A DNA stretch of 63,083 nt, taken from positions 33,769-96,851 of the forward strand of contig JAFIET010000003.1 of assembly GCA_020832405.1 (NCBI GenBank). Reading direction: 5' to 3'. Positions 34,914 through 44,431 of the stretch are shown piece after piece. Under the pieces are notes generated by a model that ran no database searches, was not told the DNA's origin, and saw nothing but the letters and a program-made list of their open reading frames with translations. The position numbers were made by a program, and so were the translations under genes. Each line of letters begins with the position of its first letter. Within the stretch, counting starts at the first letter, position 1. Origin of the DNA: Balneolales bacterium. GTDB taxonomy: Bacteria; Bacteroidota; Rhodothermia; Balneolales; Cyclonatronaceae.

Positions 34914-36233
34914 TCAATGCACCTCAAGTAAACCCAAGGTGATATCATCGCTCTGGTCGGCCTGCCCGCGGTGCAGGTCAACGTCGGTCAGTAAGTCGCT
35001 CAGCATTTGCCCGGCCCCGCCGCCTGCGGTGAAGCCTCCGGTGAGGCGCAGCAGCATCCGCTCGGCAGTGTATTCTTCCATTTCGGGGTTCATCGCTTCT
35101 GTGATGCCGTCGGTGAAAGCCACAATCACATCACCCGGCTGCAGGCTCACTTCCTCTGATTCGTACGGAAGCGCCATCACCCCAAGCATCAGGCCGCCTT
35201 TTTCGAGCGTGAACGCGGGTTTGGGCTCCGTATCCTTCCGGAATAAAAAAACCGGATCGTGTCCGGCAGAGATGCTGATCAGGCTTTGTTTTTCTTCATC
35301 CAAAAGACAAAACCAGCCCGTCACAAATTTATCCGGCGTTGTGGATTCAATCAGGAAGGCGTTCAGCGACTCCACAAAATGCTTCAGGCTGAAGGTTTTT
35401 TTGTGAATGATGAGGTAGCTGTGCGTGAACGAGTACACCGAGGAAACAATGAGCGCGGCGGAGATGCTCTTGCCGGTTACGTCGGTAATAAAAAACAGGG
35501 CCTGCGTATCGCTGATGCGGATCAGGTTGTAGTAGTCGCCGCCCAGGTGTTTGGCGGGCCGAAGCAGCGTTTTCACGGTAAAGCCGCGCAGCTCCGGCAG
35601 GGTGCCGGGCAAAATCTTCCGCTGTATAGAGCGGGCCGTTTCCAGCTCGGTGTGCATCTGCTCAGCCTCGACCTCGAACTGACCCAGCCGGTAGTTTTCA
35701 ATGGCGATGGCGCACTGCCCCGCAAGGGCTGAGAAGAAAAGCTCATCCTGCGTATCGAAGCTGCCGTCGTTCGATTTGTTCATCACCTGAATAACCCCGA
35801 TCAGTTCGCCCTTCCGCACCATGGGCGCACACAGCATGTTGCGCGTCACAAAACCGGTGCTCTGATCAAATGCGGAATTGAAACGCGCATCGGCGTAGCA
35901 GTCATCGATGCGCACTGTTTTCTTATGGGCCGCAACCCATCCCGCTATGCCTTCACCCATCCGCACTTGCCTCGATTTGATGAGGGTGCCCTTCTCCCCT
36001 TCGGCTACATAGAAAGTCAGTTTGCAGGTCTCATCGTCAAAAAGAAGCAGGGAGGAAGCCTCTGAATCGAGTAGTTTTTTGCTGGTATCAATGATGCTTC
36101 TCAGAAGTTCAGGCAGCGGTTTCTTTTCGATGATCTGATTCGAAATATCCTTAAAAAACAGCGTTTTGCGAACCAGGCTTTTAAAGGTGACGCAGTCTAA
36201 ACAGTTATGTTGGGTATCGTCAGTTAGATACAT
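34914..36233 (-). CDS. GAF-domain SpoIIE/PPM serine phosphatase
   Basis: A 439-residue RsbU-like protein. An N-terminal segment with two cysteines (HNCLDCVTF) precedes a GAF sensor (about residues 40-190; DSEASSLLLFDDETCKLTFY, VRMGEGIAGWVAA, VIQVMNKSNDGSF). A short coiled-coil linker (ETARSIQRKILPGTLPELRG) leads to the SpoIIE phosphatase domain, whose metal sites are HLGGDYYNL, FFITDVTGKSIS, VAFTDGITEAM and QSDDITL. Such proteins dephosphorylate anti-sigma-factor antagonists. No partner anti-sigma or STAS gene is seen nearby. It is convergent with the MBL gene, so it may be only a neighbour of the cyclase operon. Confidence 0.9.
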   Translation of the reverse strand: MYLTDDTQHNCLDCVTFKSLVRKTLFFKDISNQIIEKKPLPELLRSIIDTSKKLLDSEASSLLLFDDETCKLTFYVAEGEKGTLIKSRQVRMGEGIAGWVAAHKKTVRIDDCYADARFNSAFDQSTGFVTRNMLCAPMVRKGELIGVIQVMNKSNDGSFDTQDELFFSALAGQCAIAIENYRLGQFEVEAEQMHTELETARSIQRKILPGTLPELRGFTVKTLLRPAKHLGGDYYNLIRISDTQALFFITDVTGKSISAALIVSSVYSFTHSYLIIHKKTFSLKHFVESLNAFLIESTTPDKFVTGWFCLLDEEKQSLISISAGHDPVFLFRKDTEPKPAFTLEKGGLMLGVMALPYESEEVSLQPGDVIVAFTDGITEAMNPEMEEYTAERMLLRLTGGFTAGGGAGQMLSDLLTDVDLHRGQADQSDDITLGLLEVH

Positions 36234-36383
36234 TGGCGTCTGTATTCTGTCTGCAATATTGTTTGGTTATGGTTCCGATTATAATGAATTACCCGTTAAA
36301 TCTCACTTAATCTCTCAAATACTCCTCAATTTGTGTGGGTAGCCCTTAATACAACTTTGGTCTGCAATTCAACACTTCAACAT

Positions 36384-36454
36384 AAAAAAGCCTGCAAAAC
36401 CGAACTGCAGAGCTGATTTCCTAAAATCACATCTGCAAAACGGCCGGCAGGCTT
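36384..36454 (-). terminator. Terminator-like long hairpin after the lipoprotein gene
   Basis: On the minus strand an 8-bp outer stem (AAGCCTGC and GCAGGCTT, plus positions 36388-36395 and 36447-36454) encloses about 50 bases that contain further pairing, and is followed by six T. It lies 30 bases past the stop of the gene at 36484-37095, as expected for its terminator. The long loop lowers confidence. Confidence 0.5.
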
Positions 36455-36483
36455 CTGATCACAGCTGAGGCAGCTGTTGTCGT

Positions 36484-37095
36484 TTAAACTTCTTCGGTAA
36501 GCCGGAAAAGCTCAGCGCGGAAACGCGGCGCTTCGTGGCGCTCGAGATAATAGATGAAGCGGTCATTTTCCAGATCGAGCTCCATCATCCACACATTGGT
36601 TGAGGCTTCAGGCAGCATGTCGGCCGTTACGTCATCGGCATGAAAAAACTGCTGAATGGCTGAGCCGGCATCGCTTGCAAAACCGCCGTAGCCGTGGGAA
36701 TCGCCGTTTGCCACGAGCTCTTCCATTGTGCGCACTTCACCGAGGTGATCGTGAAACAGATGCAGGCCTTCTTCGCGGCGCTCAACAACCCAGGCACCAT
36801 GCCAGTAGTCGCCACCATTACGCAGCAGCTCGATGCGCACAAACTGATCGTTGCATTCCGAAACATTGGTCACGAGCACGGTGCCTACAAGGGCATGGTC
36901 CTCATTATCCGGATAGGTGGACTGCCCGGTAAAGGTTTCTCCGCAGAGGTCCTGCAGGTTCGCAAAAAAAGCATCATGTGCACTCATTTCAGGGGTTGTG
37001 TCGTAATCGGCCTGTTCGGGCGACCCGCAGGCCGCCACCATAAATACCACCAAAAGTAGTGCAGTTAAGACGTTTGAACTTTTCATAAAACTCAT
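36484..37095 (-). CDS. Predicted lipoprotein of unknown function
   Basis: A 203-residue protein with a lipoprotein signal peptide. The lipobox-like VFMVAACGSPE puts the acylated Cys near residue 23. The mature part is acidic and has no repeat or membrane segment. Visible elements include FTGQSTYPDNEDHALVG, HGAWVVERREEGLHLFHDHL and a C-terminal VWMMELDLENDRFIYYLERH. I do not recognise a family. It stands alone on the minus strand between an apparent terminator and a 90-base gap after the secreted subtilase gene. It is probably anchored in an envelope membrane facing the periplasm or surface. Confidence 0.75.
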   Translation of the reverse strand: MSFMKSSNVLTALLLVVFMVAACGSPEQADYDTTPEMSAHDAFFANLQDLCGETFTGQSTYPDNEDHALVGTVLVTNVSECNDQFVRIELLRNGGDYWHGAWVVERREEGLHLFHDHLGEVRTMEELVANGDSHGYGGFASDAGSAIQQFFHADDVTADMLPEASTNVWMMELDLENDRFIYYLERHEAPRFRAELFRLTEEV

Positions 37096-37188
37096 TATTT
37101 CAATTGGTTGAGGGTTTGTGTTTTTACAAGTAGGCTAAAATGCCGAATTATACAGGCAATTTCAAACCTGAGGCTGATAAATCAGCTC

Positions 37189-39996
37189 CTATTTCAGCAG
37201 CAGCATTTTTCCGGTCAACACCCGGCCTGCAGCGCTCAGGCGAACGAGGTAAACCCCGGATGCAAGTCCTGCTCCGCTAAACACCGCTTCATGCCGCCCC
37301 GCACTTTGTTCAGCGTCAACCAGCAGGGCTACACGGCGCCCGGTTACATCATAAACCGTGAGCCGCACCCGCGTTTGCGTGTCAATTTCATAGGGGATGA
37401 CGGTCTGCGGGTTGAAGGGGTTCGGGTAGTTGTTACCCAGCACGATGCGGAAAGGCAGCTGATAGCCCGGCGGCGGCTGTGTTGCGGCGTCGGGGAAGCG
37501 GGTCGCAGCGACATCCATAAACAGCATCTGTCCGGAAGTCCAGGGCGTGAGGCCGCCGTCGCTCTGCGAGTACCGGTAGGTCGGCGGCTGCCCCGCGCTT
37601 TCGAAGCTCCGGCTGAGCAGCTCGGCGGTGAGCAGGGAAGCCGGCAGCCGGTCCGTATCAAGGGTGATGCGAATGCCTGCTTCAAGGCCGGGGTTCAGGA
37701 AAATGCCGATGTTTCTGAGATCCAGCGGCACTTCGTTGAAACTGCGGATGTCCGCCAACGGCACACGGACAGCATTGCCAAGGGTGCGCACAACGCGGCT
37801 GCCGTCAGATGACAGCTCCACCAGCTCAGCAATCAGCGCCGGATCGCTGCCCTGCGGGAAGCTGAGCACCCCGGTATGAATCGTAGCCCGGTGCAGCAGC
37901 CCCGCCATACGAGGCAGCCGGTAAACAAACCCGTTGCCGGAATCCAGCAGAAGAGAAGCCGTGCCGGACTGATTCAGCGTGCCGTGATGCCACAGGTGCA
38001 GGGTCGTGAGCTCTTCGAGCGCGTTGCCGTCGGGCATGGCAGCCAGGGCGCTTACGACATCAAGCTTGCCCATGCCCCAGCGCGGGTGCGGCACAGGGCC
38101 GGTGAATGCATCCGTCCGGGCACCGTTCACCAGCGCTTGCTTGATGGTCGCCTGCGTGGCATCGGGGAAAGCCTGAAGCATCAGCACCGCGGCCCCCGCC
38201 GCAACCGGTGCCGCCATACTCGTGCCCGCCAGCCACACGTAATCGCCCCCGGGCTGGGTCGCGTTGCCCGAATAACTGCTGTCGCGGGAGCGCGCCGCGG
38301 CCACAAATCGCCCGGAAGCCGCAAGCTCGGGCTTCATCCGCCCGTCGCGGGTCGGGCCCACGCCCGTAAAAAAGGCCAGGCTGCCCACCGGATTCGACTC
38401 CCGCTGGAAAACCAGTCCGCTTTGGGTGAGCCAGTTGTTCTGCATCACATAGCCGCCGGTTGTGAGTACCGACCGGCCTGTGCCCGGCGTCGTTATCGTA
38501 AAATCGGTACTCGCCCCCTGCTGCGAAATCGTTTCATTGCCCACCCGGTTAAACACCATCCATGATTTAAACGGCCCGTCGTAGCCTTCAATGCTGATGC
38601 GCCAGACGCCGGCTGCGGGCGGATACTGGAGCTCATCATCCCCCACATAAAAAATCATGCGCCGGTGACCGTTGGGCTGATGGATGTAATTCTCGCCCTC
38701 AATAAAACCTTCTTCGGTTGAAGGGGCAAGTCCGAAGCTGCCGGGCTCCCATTCGTAAACGATGCCGGCGGGGGTTGTTACCCGCAGCGTAGCCGGGGCG
38801 TCGGTATCGAGCCAGATATCGAGCAGCAGGCGGTCGTTGAACGGCCCGGGGCGCGGCGTGTACGCGGGGATATTCAGGATGATGTCGTCGGTGCCCGCCT
38901 GCCCGCCGAAGTAGCGCAGCTCGGCACCGTTGTTTCCGGCCGCAGTTACCATCATCACGCCGGGGTTTTGGGTGACCTCATCCATGGCGCGCTCGGTAGC
39001 CTCGGTGCCGTCCCGGGCATGGAACAGGCCTCCGATGCTGAAATTAGCGACGATCGGCCGGCTGTAGGTCTCGCTCAGACTTGCCGAAAACTGCACGGCA
39101 TTGATGATATTGACTCCGGTGAAGGTCTGATTTCCGCCTTTGATGATCACAAGGTCGGCCTCCGGCGCGATACCCGGCAGGTCGGGTCCGCCGCCTGCCA
39201 TGATGCCCGCCACATGCGAGCCGTGCCCGTTCGTATCCCGTGAGCGGATGTTTTCACCGGCAGCGAGGGCAGCTTCGATATCAGCACGGCTGAAGAGCAC
39301 GCCGTAATCGAAGGGCGGGGGCGGCGATTGCTCGCCGGCCTGCGGCACGAGGGTCTGATCCCACACATATTTGATGCGCGAGCGCAGGGAATCGGCCGGG
39401 TGACGGAATGCGGGATGGGTGATGTCGATGCCGGTATCGAAGATTGCCGCCATCACCCCGGCGCCGGAGAGGGCGGTTTGGTTCCACAGGCCCTGATGCA
39501 GGGCGTCGGCGCCGCTTTCAGCACGGGCGCGGTTGCCGGTTGGCTCGTGCATCGCGGCAGGCTCAATCCAGCTGAAGCCGCCTGAAGCCACAAGCCCGAG
39601 CAGCTCAGCGTGTGTGAGCCGCAGCGCGTAGATGCCATCCGCAGCGCGCATCCGGCGCCCCGGGAGCCGGTCGCCCGGCCCTGCCCCGCTTGTGTACACG
39701 ATGAGGTCGTAGGTAAGCCCCGGAGCTTCATCATCCCCAAAAACCCCGCGCTGTGCCGTCTGCTGCCGGTGGCGGGCATCCTCAAGTCGTTCCTCCGGGT
39801 GCTGCAACAGCCGCTGCACCAGCGGATGCAGGTCGGCCCGGAAGCCGGCACCGCGCTGCTGCACGCTTTCATCGGGGGATAGCCCCCTCACCCAGTCCAG
39901 ACTTGTGGCTGCCTGCTGCGCTGCCAGAAATGCGGGCAGGAGCGCAAAGATCACGAGCAGGGAGACAAAACGGAAGCTATGAGACAAAAACAGCAT
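37189..39996 (-). CDS. Secreted subtilisin-like (S8) serine protease with C-terminal sorting domain
   Basis: A 935-residue secreted protease. A signal peptide (about residues 1-26) precedes a propeptide-like region. The subtilase triad is Asp187 (AAIFDTGIDITHPAF), His258 (TNGHGSHVAGIMAG) and Ser593 (LAGTSMAAPVAAGAAV), with the oxyanion Asn in VTAAGNNGAELR. The His-Ser distance of about 335 residues is roughly twice the usual and marks an inserted domain. The end is a PNPFNP sorting domain (GNNYPNPFNPQTVIPYEIDT, ...ASGVYLVRLSAAGRV), typical of type IX secretion substrates. Extracellular protein degradation is the likely role. It stands alone on the minus strand, divergent from the cysteine desulfurase gene. 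Confidence 0.93.
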   Translation of the reverse strand: MLFLSHSFRFVSLLVIFALLPAFLAAQQAATSLDWVRGLSPDESVQQRGAGFRADLHPLVQRLLQHPEERLEDARHRQQTAQRGVFGDDEAPGLTYDLIVYTSGAGPGDRLPGRRMRAADGIYALRLTHAELLGLVASGGFSWIEPAAMHEPTGNRARAESGADALHQGLWNQTALSGAGVMAAIFDTGIDITHPAFRHPADSLRSRIKYVWDQTLVPQAGEQSPPPPFDYGVLFSRADIEAALAAGENIRSRDTNGHGSHVAGIMAGGGPDLPGIAPEADLVIIKGGNQTFTGVNIINAVQFSASLSETYSRPIVANFSIGGLFHARDGTEATERAMDEVTQNPGVMMVTAAGNNGAELRYFGGQAGTDDIILNIPAYTPRPGPFNDRLLLDIWLDTDAPATLRVTTPAGIVYEWEPGSFGLAPSTEEGFIEGENYIHQPNGHRRMIFYVGDDELQYPPAAGVWRISIEGYDGPFKSWMVFNRVGNETISQQGASTDFTITTPGTGRSVLTTGGYVMQNNWLTQSGLVFQRESNPVGSLAFFTGVGPTRDGRMKPELAASGRFVAAARSRDSSYSGNATQPGGDYVWLAGTSMAAPVAAGAAVLMLQAFPDATQATIKQALVNGARTDAFTGPVPHPRWGMGKLDVVSALAAMPDGNALEELTTLHLWHHGTLNQSGTASLLLDSGNGFVYRLPRMAGLLHRATIHTGVLSFPQGSDPALIAELVELSSDGSRVVRTLGNAVRVPLADIRSFNEVPLDLRNIGIFLNPGLEAGIRITLDTDRLPASLLTAELLSRSFESAGQPPTYRYSQSDGGLTPWTSGQMLFMDVAATRFPDAATQPPPGYQLPFRIVLGNNYPNPFNPQTVIPYEIDTQTRVRLTVYDVTGRRVALLVDAEQSAGRHEAVFSGAGLASGVYLVRLSAAGRVLTGKMLLLK

Positions 39997-40217
39997 GATG
40001 AGACAAAAGTTGAAAGGTTCTTCAGGGGGAGGCAGCCGCGCCCCGATTCAGTCTAAATGATAATCAAAACAGCGGATTGATGGAGGAGCGTTTTGGGGTT
40101 TTTGAAGTGTGACACCCGCCGGGCGCCCTATGCCCTGCTCCGTGCGGAATCAAGCTATTTAATGTTTATCTTTAGGGCAGAAAACTAAAAACAGGATTTC
40201 AATAAAAACAGCACTTT

Positions 40218-41375
40218 ATGCCGGTATATTTTGACAATGCGGCCACAACGCAGACCGACGAGCGCGTGCTCGATGCCATGCTTCCGTTTTTTCGCTCGCA
40301 TTACGGCAACGCTTCGTCCATCCATGCGCTGGGCCGCCAAACCAATGTAGCCGTTGAGGAAGCCCGCGAAAAAATTGCGCGCATACTCGGGGCGGAGGTA
40401 AGCGAAATTATTTTCACCAGCGGCGGCACCGAAAGCAACAACGCAGCCCTGAAAGGCGCACTTGCCGCGTCAGAAAAGCGGCATGTGATTACCTCATCGG
40501 TTGAGCATCATGCGGTACTGCACCCGCTGGAGCATGCTGCGCAGGAGGGCGTCCAATTAACGGTACTCGATCCCGGGCCCAAAGGCTGGATCAGCGCGGC
40601 ACAGGTCGAAGCCGCCCTCACCCCCGACATCGCGCTCGTGAGCCTGATGCACGTGAACAACGAGACCGGCTGCATCAACCCGATTGAAGAAATTGCGGCC
40701 CTGTGCAGCACCCGCGGCATTCTTTTCCACACCGACTGGGTGCAGGCCGCCGGCAAGCTGCCGCTGGACGTGCGCGAAGTTCCGGTCGATTTCCTGAGCG
40801 TGAGTGCGCACAAAATTCACGGTCCGAAGGGCGCCGGCTTTTTGTACGTGCGCGGCGGCACCCCCTGGACACCCTGGATGGAAGGCGGCTCGCAGGAGCG
40901 CGGTCGCCGCGGCGGCACCCTGAACGTGCCCGGCATTGTGGGGCTTGGCGAAGCCTTCGCCCTGGCGCACAGCGAGCGGGATGCAAATGTGAGCCGGATC
41001 GCGGCCCTAAGCCAAAGCATTCAGCAGCGCATGCAGCAGCTGTTTCCGGGCGTTGCGCACCTTAACGGCGACCGCAGCCGTGCCGTGCCGCACATCCTCA
41101 ACTACAGCTTCTTCACGGATGACGGTCAGGCGCCCGACGGCGAGATGCTGCTGCTGAGCCTCGATATCGACGGTATCTGCGTTTCCAACGGCTCGGCCTG
41201 TACCTCCGGTACCGTGCTGCCCTCGCACGTACTTATCGGCCTGGGTCACGAAGAGCGGCTGGCGCTCTCTTCCATCCGCATCAGCCTCGGCAAATTCAAC
41301 ACCGAAGCCGATGTGTCGGAACTTTTCGAGAAACTGCCGGGTATCCTCAGCCGCATGATTAAACTCCCGGCTTAG
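40218..41375 (+). CDS. Cysteine desulfurase (NifS/IscS family)
   Basis: A 385-residue PLP enzyme that takes sulfur from cysteine, giving alanine and an enzyme persulfide for iron-sulfur clusters or thiolated tRNA. The start VYFDNAATTQTDERVLDAML is characteristic. The PLP lysine is Lys199 in VSAHKIHGPKGAGFLYV, and the catalytic Cys328 is in VSNGSACTSGTVLPSHVL. The active-site loop length places it in the class I IscS/NifS group. No iscU, iscA or thiI gene is adjacent, so the sulfur acceptor cannot be told from context. Transcription is divergent from the subtilase. Confidence 0.93.
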   Translation: MPVYFDNAATTQTDERVLDAMLPFFRSHYGNASSIHALGRQTNVAVEEAREKIARILGAEVSEIIFTSGGTESNNAALKGALAASEKRHVITSSVEHHAVLHPLEHAAQEGVQLTVLDPGPKGWISAAQVEAALTPDIALVSLMHVNNETGCINPIEEIAALCSTRGILFHTDWVQAAGKLPLDVREVPVDFLSVSAHKIHGPKGAGFLYVRGGTPWTPWMEGGSQERGRRGGTLNVPGIVGLGEAFALAHSERDANVSRIAALSQSIQQRMQQLFPGVAHLNGDRSRAVPHILNYSFFTDDGQAPDGEMLLLSLDIDGICVSNGSACTSGTVLPSHVLIGLGHEERLALSSIRISLGKFNTEADVSELFEKLPGILSRMIKLPA

Positions 41376-41413
41376 TGAGGCCCGGAAACACATCCCCCTA
41401 AAAACAACCAACC

Positions 41414-41851
41414 ATGCGCATGTTACCCGCTTTTTTTGTAATCCTGATGACGGGGGCCGCCCTAAGCTTTTGGGGCTGCGGCACCGCGACAGTGCCCTCC
41501 GCCGGCCCCGACAATCCGCTTGAAGCCTGCCCGGAGTCGCCCAACTGCGTGAGAAGCACCCTGGAAGTAATGGCTGAGGCCGACCGCATCCTGGAAGCCG
41601 CCCGACAAACACTCGAAAATATGGGCGCCGAAAGCATCGAAGAAACCGAAGCCGGAGGCCTGCACGCCGTTTTCCGCATCGCGGTTTTTGGGTTTCGGGA
41701 TGATGTGCACCTTGCCCTGAGCCCGCAGCCGGATGGCGGTACCTTTGTTCACATTCGCAGCGCAAGCCGCACCGGCTACAGCGATCTGGGGGTAAACTCA
41801 AGGCGTGTTGACCGCTTTTTCCGGCTGCTGACTGCCGAACTTCGGAAGTAA
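41414..41851 (+). CDS. DUF1499-like lipoprotein
   Basis: A 145-residue protein with a lipoprotein signal (lipobox ALSFWGCGTAT, Cys near residue 22). The mature part begins NPLEACPESPNCVRSTLE, the Cys-Pro-x-Ser-Pro-Asn-Cys-Val motif I associate with DUF1499. The end, FVHIRSASRTGYSDLGVNSR followed by a basic helix, also fits that family. The biochemical function of the family is not known to me. It lies 38 bases after the cysteine desulfurase gene on the same strand and may be co-transcribed, but a functional link is not evident. Confidence 0.82.
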   Translation: MRMLPAFFVILMTGAALSFWGCGTATVPSAGPDNPLEACPESPNCVRSTLEVMAEADRILEAARQTLENMGAESIEETEAGGLHAVFRIAVFGFRDDVHLALSPQPDGGTFVHIRSASRTGYSDLGVNSRRVDRFFRLLTAELRK

Positions 41852-41923
41852 TAATCTGCTACGAGCATCCGAAAGGTCTTCTCCTTCTAAGGTCCTTTTT
41901 TAAAATTATTTATCTGGTAATTC

Positions 41924-42304
41924 ATGAAATCCTTCCTCAACAACACGCATAACCTTTGGAACAGCCTGCTGTTTATGCAGCTGTACCTCATCATTGCTTA
42001 TTTTTTGTTTATCCATTTGCAGCTGGCAAACTCCGCTCTCTTCTTTGTGCCCGGTCACATTTTTATGGTGCTGACAGTTGAATTTATCTACCTCATGTAT
42101 CAGAAAACCGAAAATCCTCAGGAGGCGCGTGATTTCGGCCCGGGCTGGTTTATTTGGATTGGGCTTCTGTTTATCAATTTTGGCATTGTGCTGTTCTTTT
42201 TTACGGAGTTTTGGTTTGCCGGCATCTTCGCCATGATTCCGCTTACGCTCGGGTATCTGATTTACCTGAAATGGAAACGGCAGGATATTTTTGAGGCTGC
42301 CTGA
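41924..42304 (+). CDS. Small four-helix membrane protein
   Basis: A 126-residue hydrophobic protein with about four transmembrane helices (LLFMQLYLIIAYFLFIHLQL, LFFVPGHIFMVLTVEFIYLM, FIWIGLLFINFGIVLFFFTE, FAGIFAMIPLTLGYLIYLKW) and short polar loops. It has no signal peptide beyond the first helix and no motif I can name. Its stop overlaps the start of the CoA-transferase gene by one base (TGATG), so the two are translated together. A role alongside the CoA-transferase, for instance in transport, is possible but not shown. Confidence 0.75.
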   Translation: MKSFLNNTHNLWNSLLFMQLYLIIAYFLFIHLQLANSALFFVPGHIFMVLTVEFIYLMYQKTENPQEARDFGPGWFIWIGLLFINFGIVLFFFTEFWFAGIFAMIPLTLGYLIYLKWKRQDIFEAA

Positions 42305-43443
42305 TGATTTTAAAAGATGCCCTGGTTATTGAGCTGGCTTCGGTACTGGCCGGCCCTTCTGTGGGGATGTTCCTGGCTGAGCTGGGCGCTGAGGTCATCA
42401 AAATTGAGCACCCGCTCAACGGGGGCGACGTTACCCGGAGCTGGCGGGTGAGCGGGGAAGCCGCAGCCGGCGGACGCAGCAGCTATTTTAACGCCATCAA
42501 CTGGGGCAAGCGGACAGAGGCGCTGAATGCGAAGGATGGAGGCGACCGAAGCAGGCTTTTGGAATTAATCCGGCGGGCCGACATCGTTTTGGTGAGTTTT
42601 AAGCCGGGGGATGCGGAAAAGCTCGGCCTCAGCTGGGAGGTGCTGCGAGCTGAGAATCCGCGGCTGATTTACGCGGCCATCACCGGATACGGGGAGGCCG
42701 ACCCGCGCACAGCCTACGACGCGCTGCTTCAGGCCGAAACCGGCTTCATGCACCTGAACCGCGAGCCGGGCGGCAGCCCGATGAAGATGCCGGTTGCCCT
42801 GATCGACGTACTTGCAGCGCACCACCTCAAGCAACTGGTGCTCATCGCCTGGATTCAGCGGATGCAGACCGGCGAAGGCACCAAAGTTGAGGTTTCCCTC
42901 TTTGAGGCAGCCGTGAGTTCTCTGGTAAATCAGGCCGGAGCCTGGCTTTATGCGGGCGCAGAACCGCAGCCGCTGGGCAGCGAGCATCCTCAGATTTATC
43001 CTTACGGCGGCAGCTTCACAACTGCCTGCGGCCGCGCCATCGTGCCCGCGGTCGGAAACGATGCGCAGTTCAGGTCGCTTTGCACCCTGCTTGGCGCTCC
43101 CGAACTGCCTGATTCCCCCGACTATGCCACCAACCCCGCCCGCTCTGCGAACCGCGACGGACTTCGTAATAAACTTCAGGAGCTGTTCGCAGCGGTACCC
43201 GAAGCAGCGGGATTTCTTCAGGAACTGCATCAGGCGCGGGTGCCGGCCGCCCTGATCCGCAGCATATCAGAAGCCCTCGGAGATTACCGGAACGGCGCCG
43301 GTTTTGCCCTGCACGAAAGCAAAGACGGCGCAATGACGGGATTGCCGCAACTCACCGGGCGCATCAGCGGCGCGCGCGTAAGCCGGAACCTGAGCGAACC
43401 GCCATGCTATCCGTTTGCAGGCCGGCCTTCAGAAAAAAGCTGA
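42304..43443 (+). CDS. Class III (CaiB/BaiF) CoA-transferase
   Basis: A 379-residue family III CoA-transferase, which moves CoA between carboxylic acids. The N-terminus DALVIELASVLAGPSVGMFL and AELGAEVIKIEHPLNGGDVT are characteristic. SFKPGDAEKLGLSWEVL, the catalytic-region AYDALLQAETGFMHLN and PVALIDVLAAHH follow in the expected order. The substrate pair cannot be assigned because neighbouring genes give no pathway. It is coupled to the upstream membrane-protein gene by a one-base overlap. The length is close to that of typical members (about 390-400 aa). Confidence 0.9.
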   Translation: MILKDALVIELASVLAGPSVGMFLAELGAEVIKIEHPLNGGDVTRSWRVSGEAAAGGRSSYFNAINWGKRTEALNAKDGGDRSRLLELIRRADIVLVSFKPGDAEKLGLSWEVLRAENPRLIYAAITGYGEADPRTAYDALLQAETGFMHLNREPGGSPMKMPVALIDVLAAHHLKQLVLIAWIQRMQTGEGTKVEVSLFEAAVSSLVNQAGAWLYAGAEPQPLGSEHPQIYPYGGSFTTACGRAIVPAVGNDAQFRSLCTLLGAPELPDSPDYATNPARSANRDGLRNKLQELFAAVPEAAGFLQELHQARVPAALIRSISEALGDYRNGAGFALHESKDGAMTGLPQLTGRISGARVSRNLSEPPCYPFAGRPSEKS

Positions 43444-43597
43444 ATCCTTCCTTTTTAATTGGGATGGGATGCTGCAGCTGTTATCTTTTGCGGTTAAACA
43501 AGCAAGACCTGCGGCAGTTTTTTACCACGTGACGCTGCCGTGAGGCTTCATCATCAAAAAAAATCAACCAACCTACACGACTGCTGCGGCAGTAATT

Positions 43598-44431
43598 TTG
43601 AGTAACTCAACCATGTCTTCTTCAGCAAATGCCCCGATCGGCATATTCGACTCCGGAATTGGCGGCCTCACCGTTGTAAAAGCGGTAATGGAAAAACTCC
43701 CCAACGAAAACATTGTTTATTATGGTGATACAGCGCGGGTGCCCTACGGTATAAAATCAATAACGACCGTTCGGGAATACGCCCTGCAGATCACGGATTT
43801 CTTGCTGTCGCAGAATGTGAAAGCCGTGCTGATTGCCTGCAACACGGTTTCGGCAGCGGCGAATGAGGAAGTTAGGGCACGTTGTGGCGACATCCCGGTA
43901 CTTGATGTAGTTGATGCCGGCACGCAGGCCGCCCTTGAGATTGAGGCGAAAAGCAGCAGCATAGGCGTAATCGGCACGCTTGCGACCATCAACAGCCAAA
44001 CCTATGAGCGGGCCATTCATGCGTTCGACGAAGGAAAACGCGTGTTTTCCAAAGCCTGCCCGATGCTCGTACCCCTTGCCGAAGAGGGCTGGATCTCTAA
44101 TGAAATAAGCCGCCTCACGGTGCATGAATACCTGCAGGATTTTCGCGACAAAGACCTTGATGCGCTGATTCTCGGCTGCACGCACTATCCGCTTTTTAAG
44201 CCGGAAATTGAGGACTACCTGAAAGAAAGCGGCACAAAGGTGATTGACTCAGCGCTTTCCATCGCAACGAAAACGGAGGCCATGCTCGCAGAACGCGGCA
44301 TCCTGAATCCGGATGAGCAAACCGGCTCCTTCACCTGCTACGTGAGCGATAAGCCGCAGCGGTTTCAGATTCTGGCAGAGCGCTTCCTGGGGAAAAAACT
44401 CAATCGTATCGAAATCTCCCCTTTGCTTTAG
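43598..44431 (+). CDS. murI: Glutamate racemase
   Basis: A 277-residue racemase that supplies D-glutamate for peptidoglycan. The N-terminal IGIFDSGIGGLTVVKAVMEK and VYYGDTARVPYGIKS are typical. The two catalytic cysteines are Cys81 in LIACNTVSAAANEEV and Cys194 in LILGCTHYPLF. An alternative ATG at 43613 would shorten the N-terminus by five residues and is equally possible. The gene stands alone. A 14-bp perfect hairpin overlaps its stop codon (44417-44449) and separates it from the convergent M48 protease gene. Confidence 0.95.
   Translation: MSNSTMSSSANAPIGIFDSGIGGLTVVKAVMEKLPNENIVYYGDTARVPYGIKSITTVREYALQITDFLLSQNVKAVLIACNTVSAAANEEVRARCGDIPVLDVVDAGTQAALEIEAKSSSIGVIGTLATINSQTYERAIHAFDEGKRVFSKACPMLVPLAEEGWISNEISRLTVHEYLQDFRDKDLDALILGCTHYPLFKPEIEDYLKESGTKVIDSALSIATKTEAMLAERGILNPDEQTGSFTCYVSDKPQRFQILAERFLGKKLNRIEISPLL

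Noticed and set aside
37108-37812. 234-codon plus-strand frame near the subtilase 3' end
   Set aside because: Antisense to the PNPFNP sorting domain coding region with no independent evidence.
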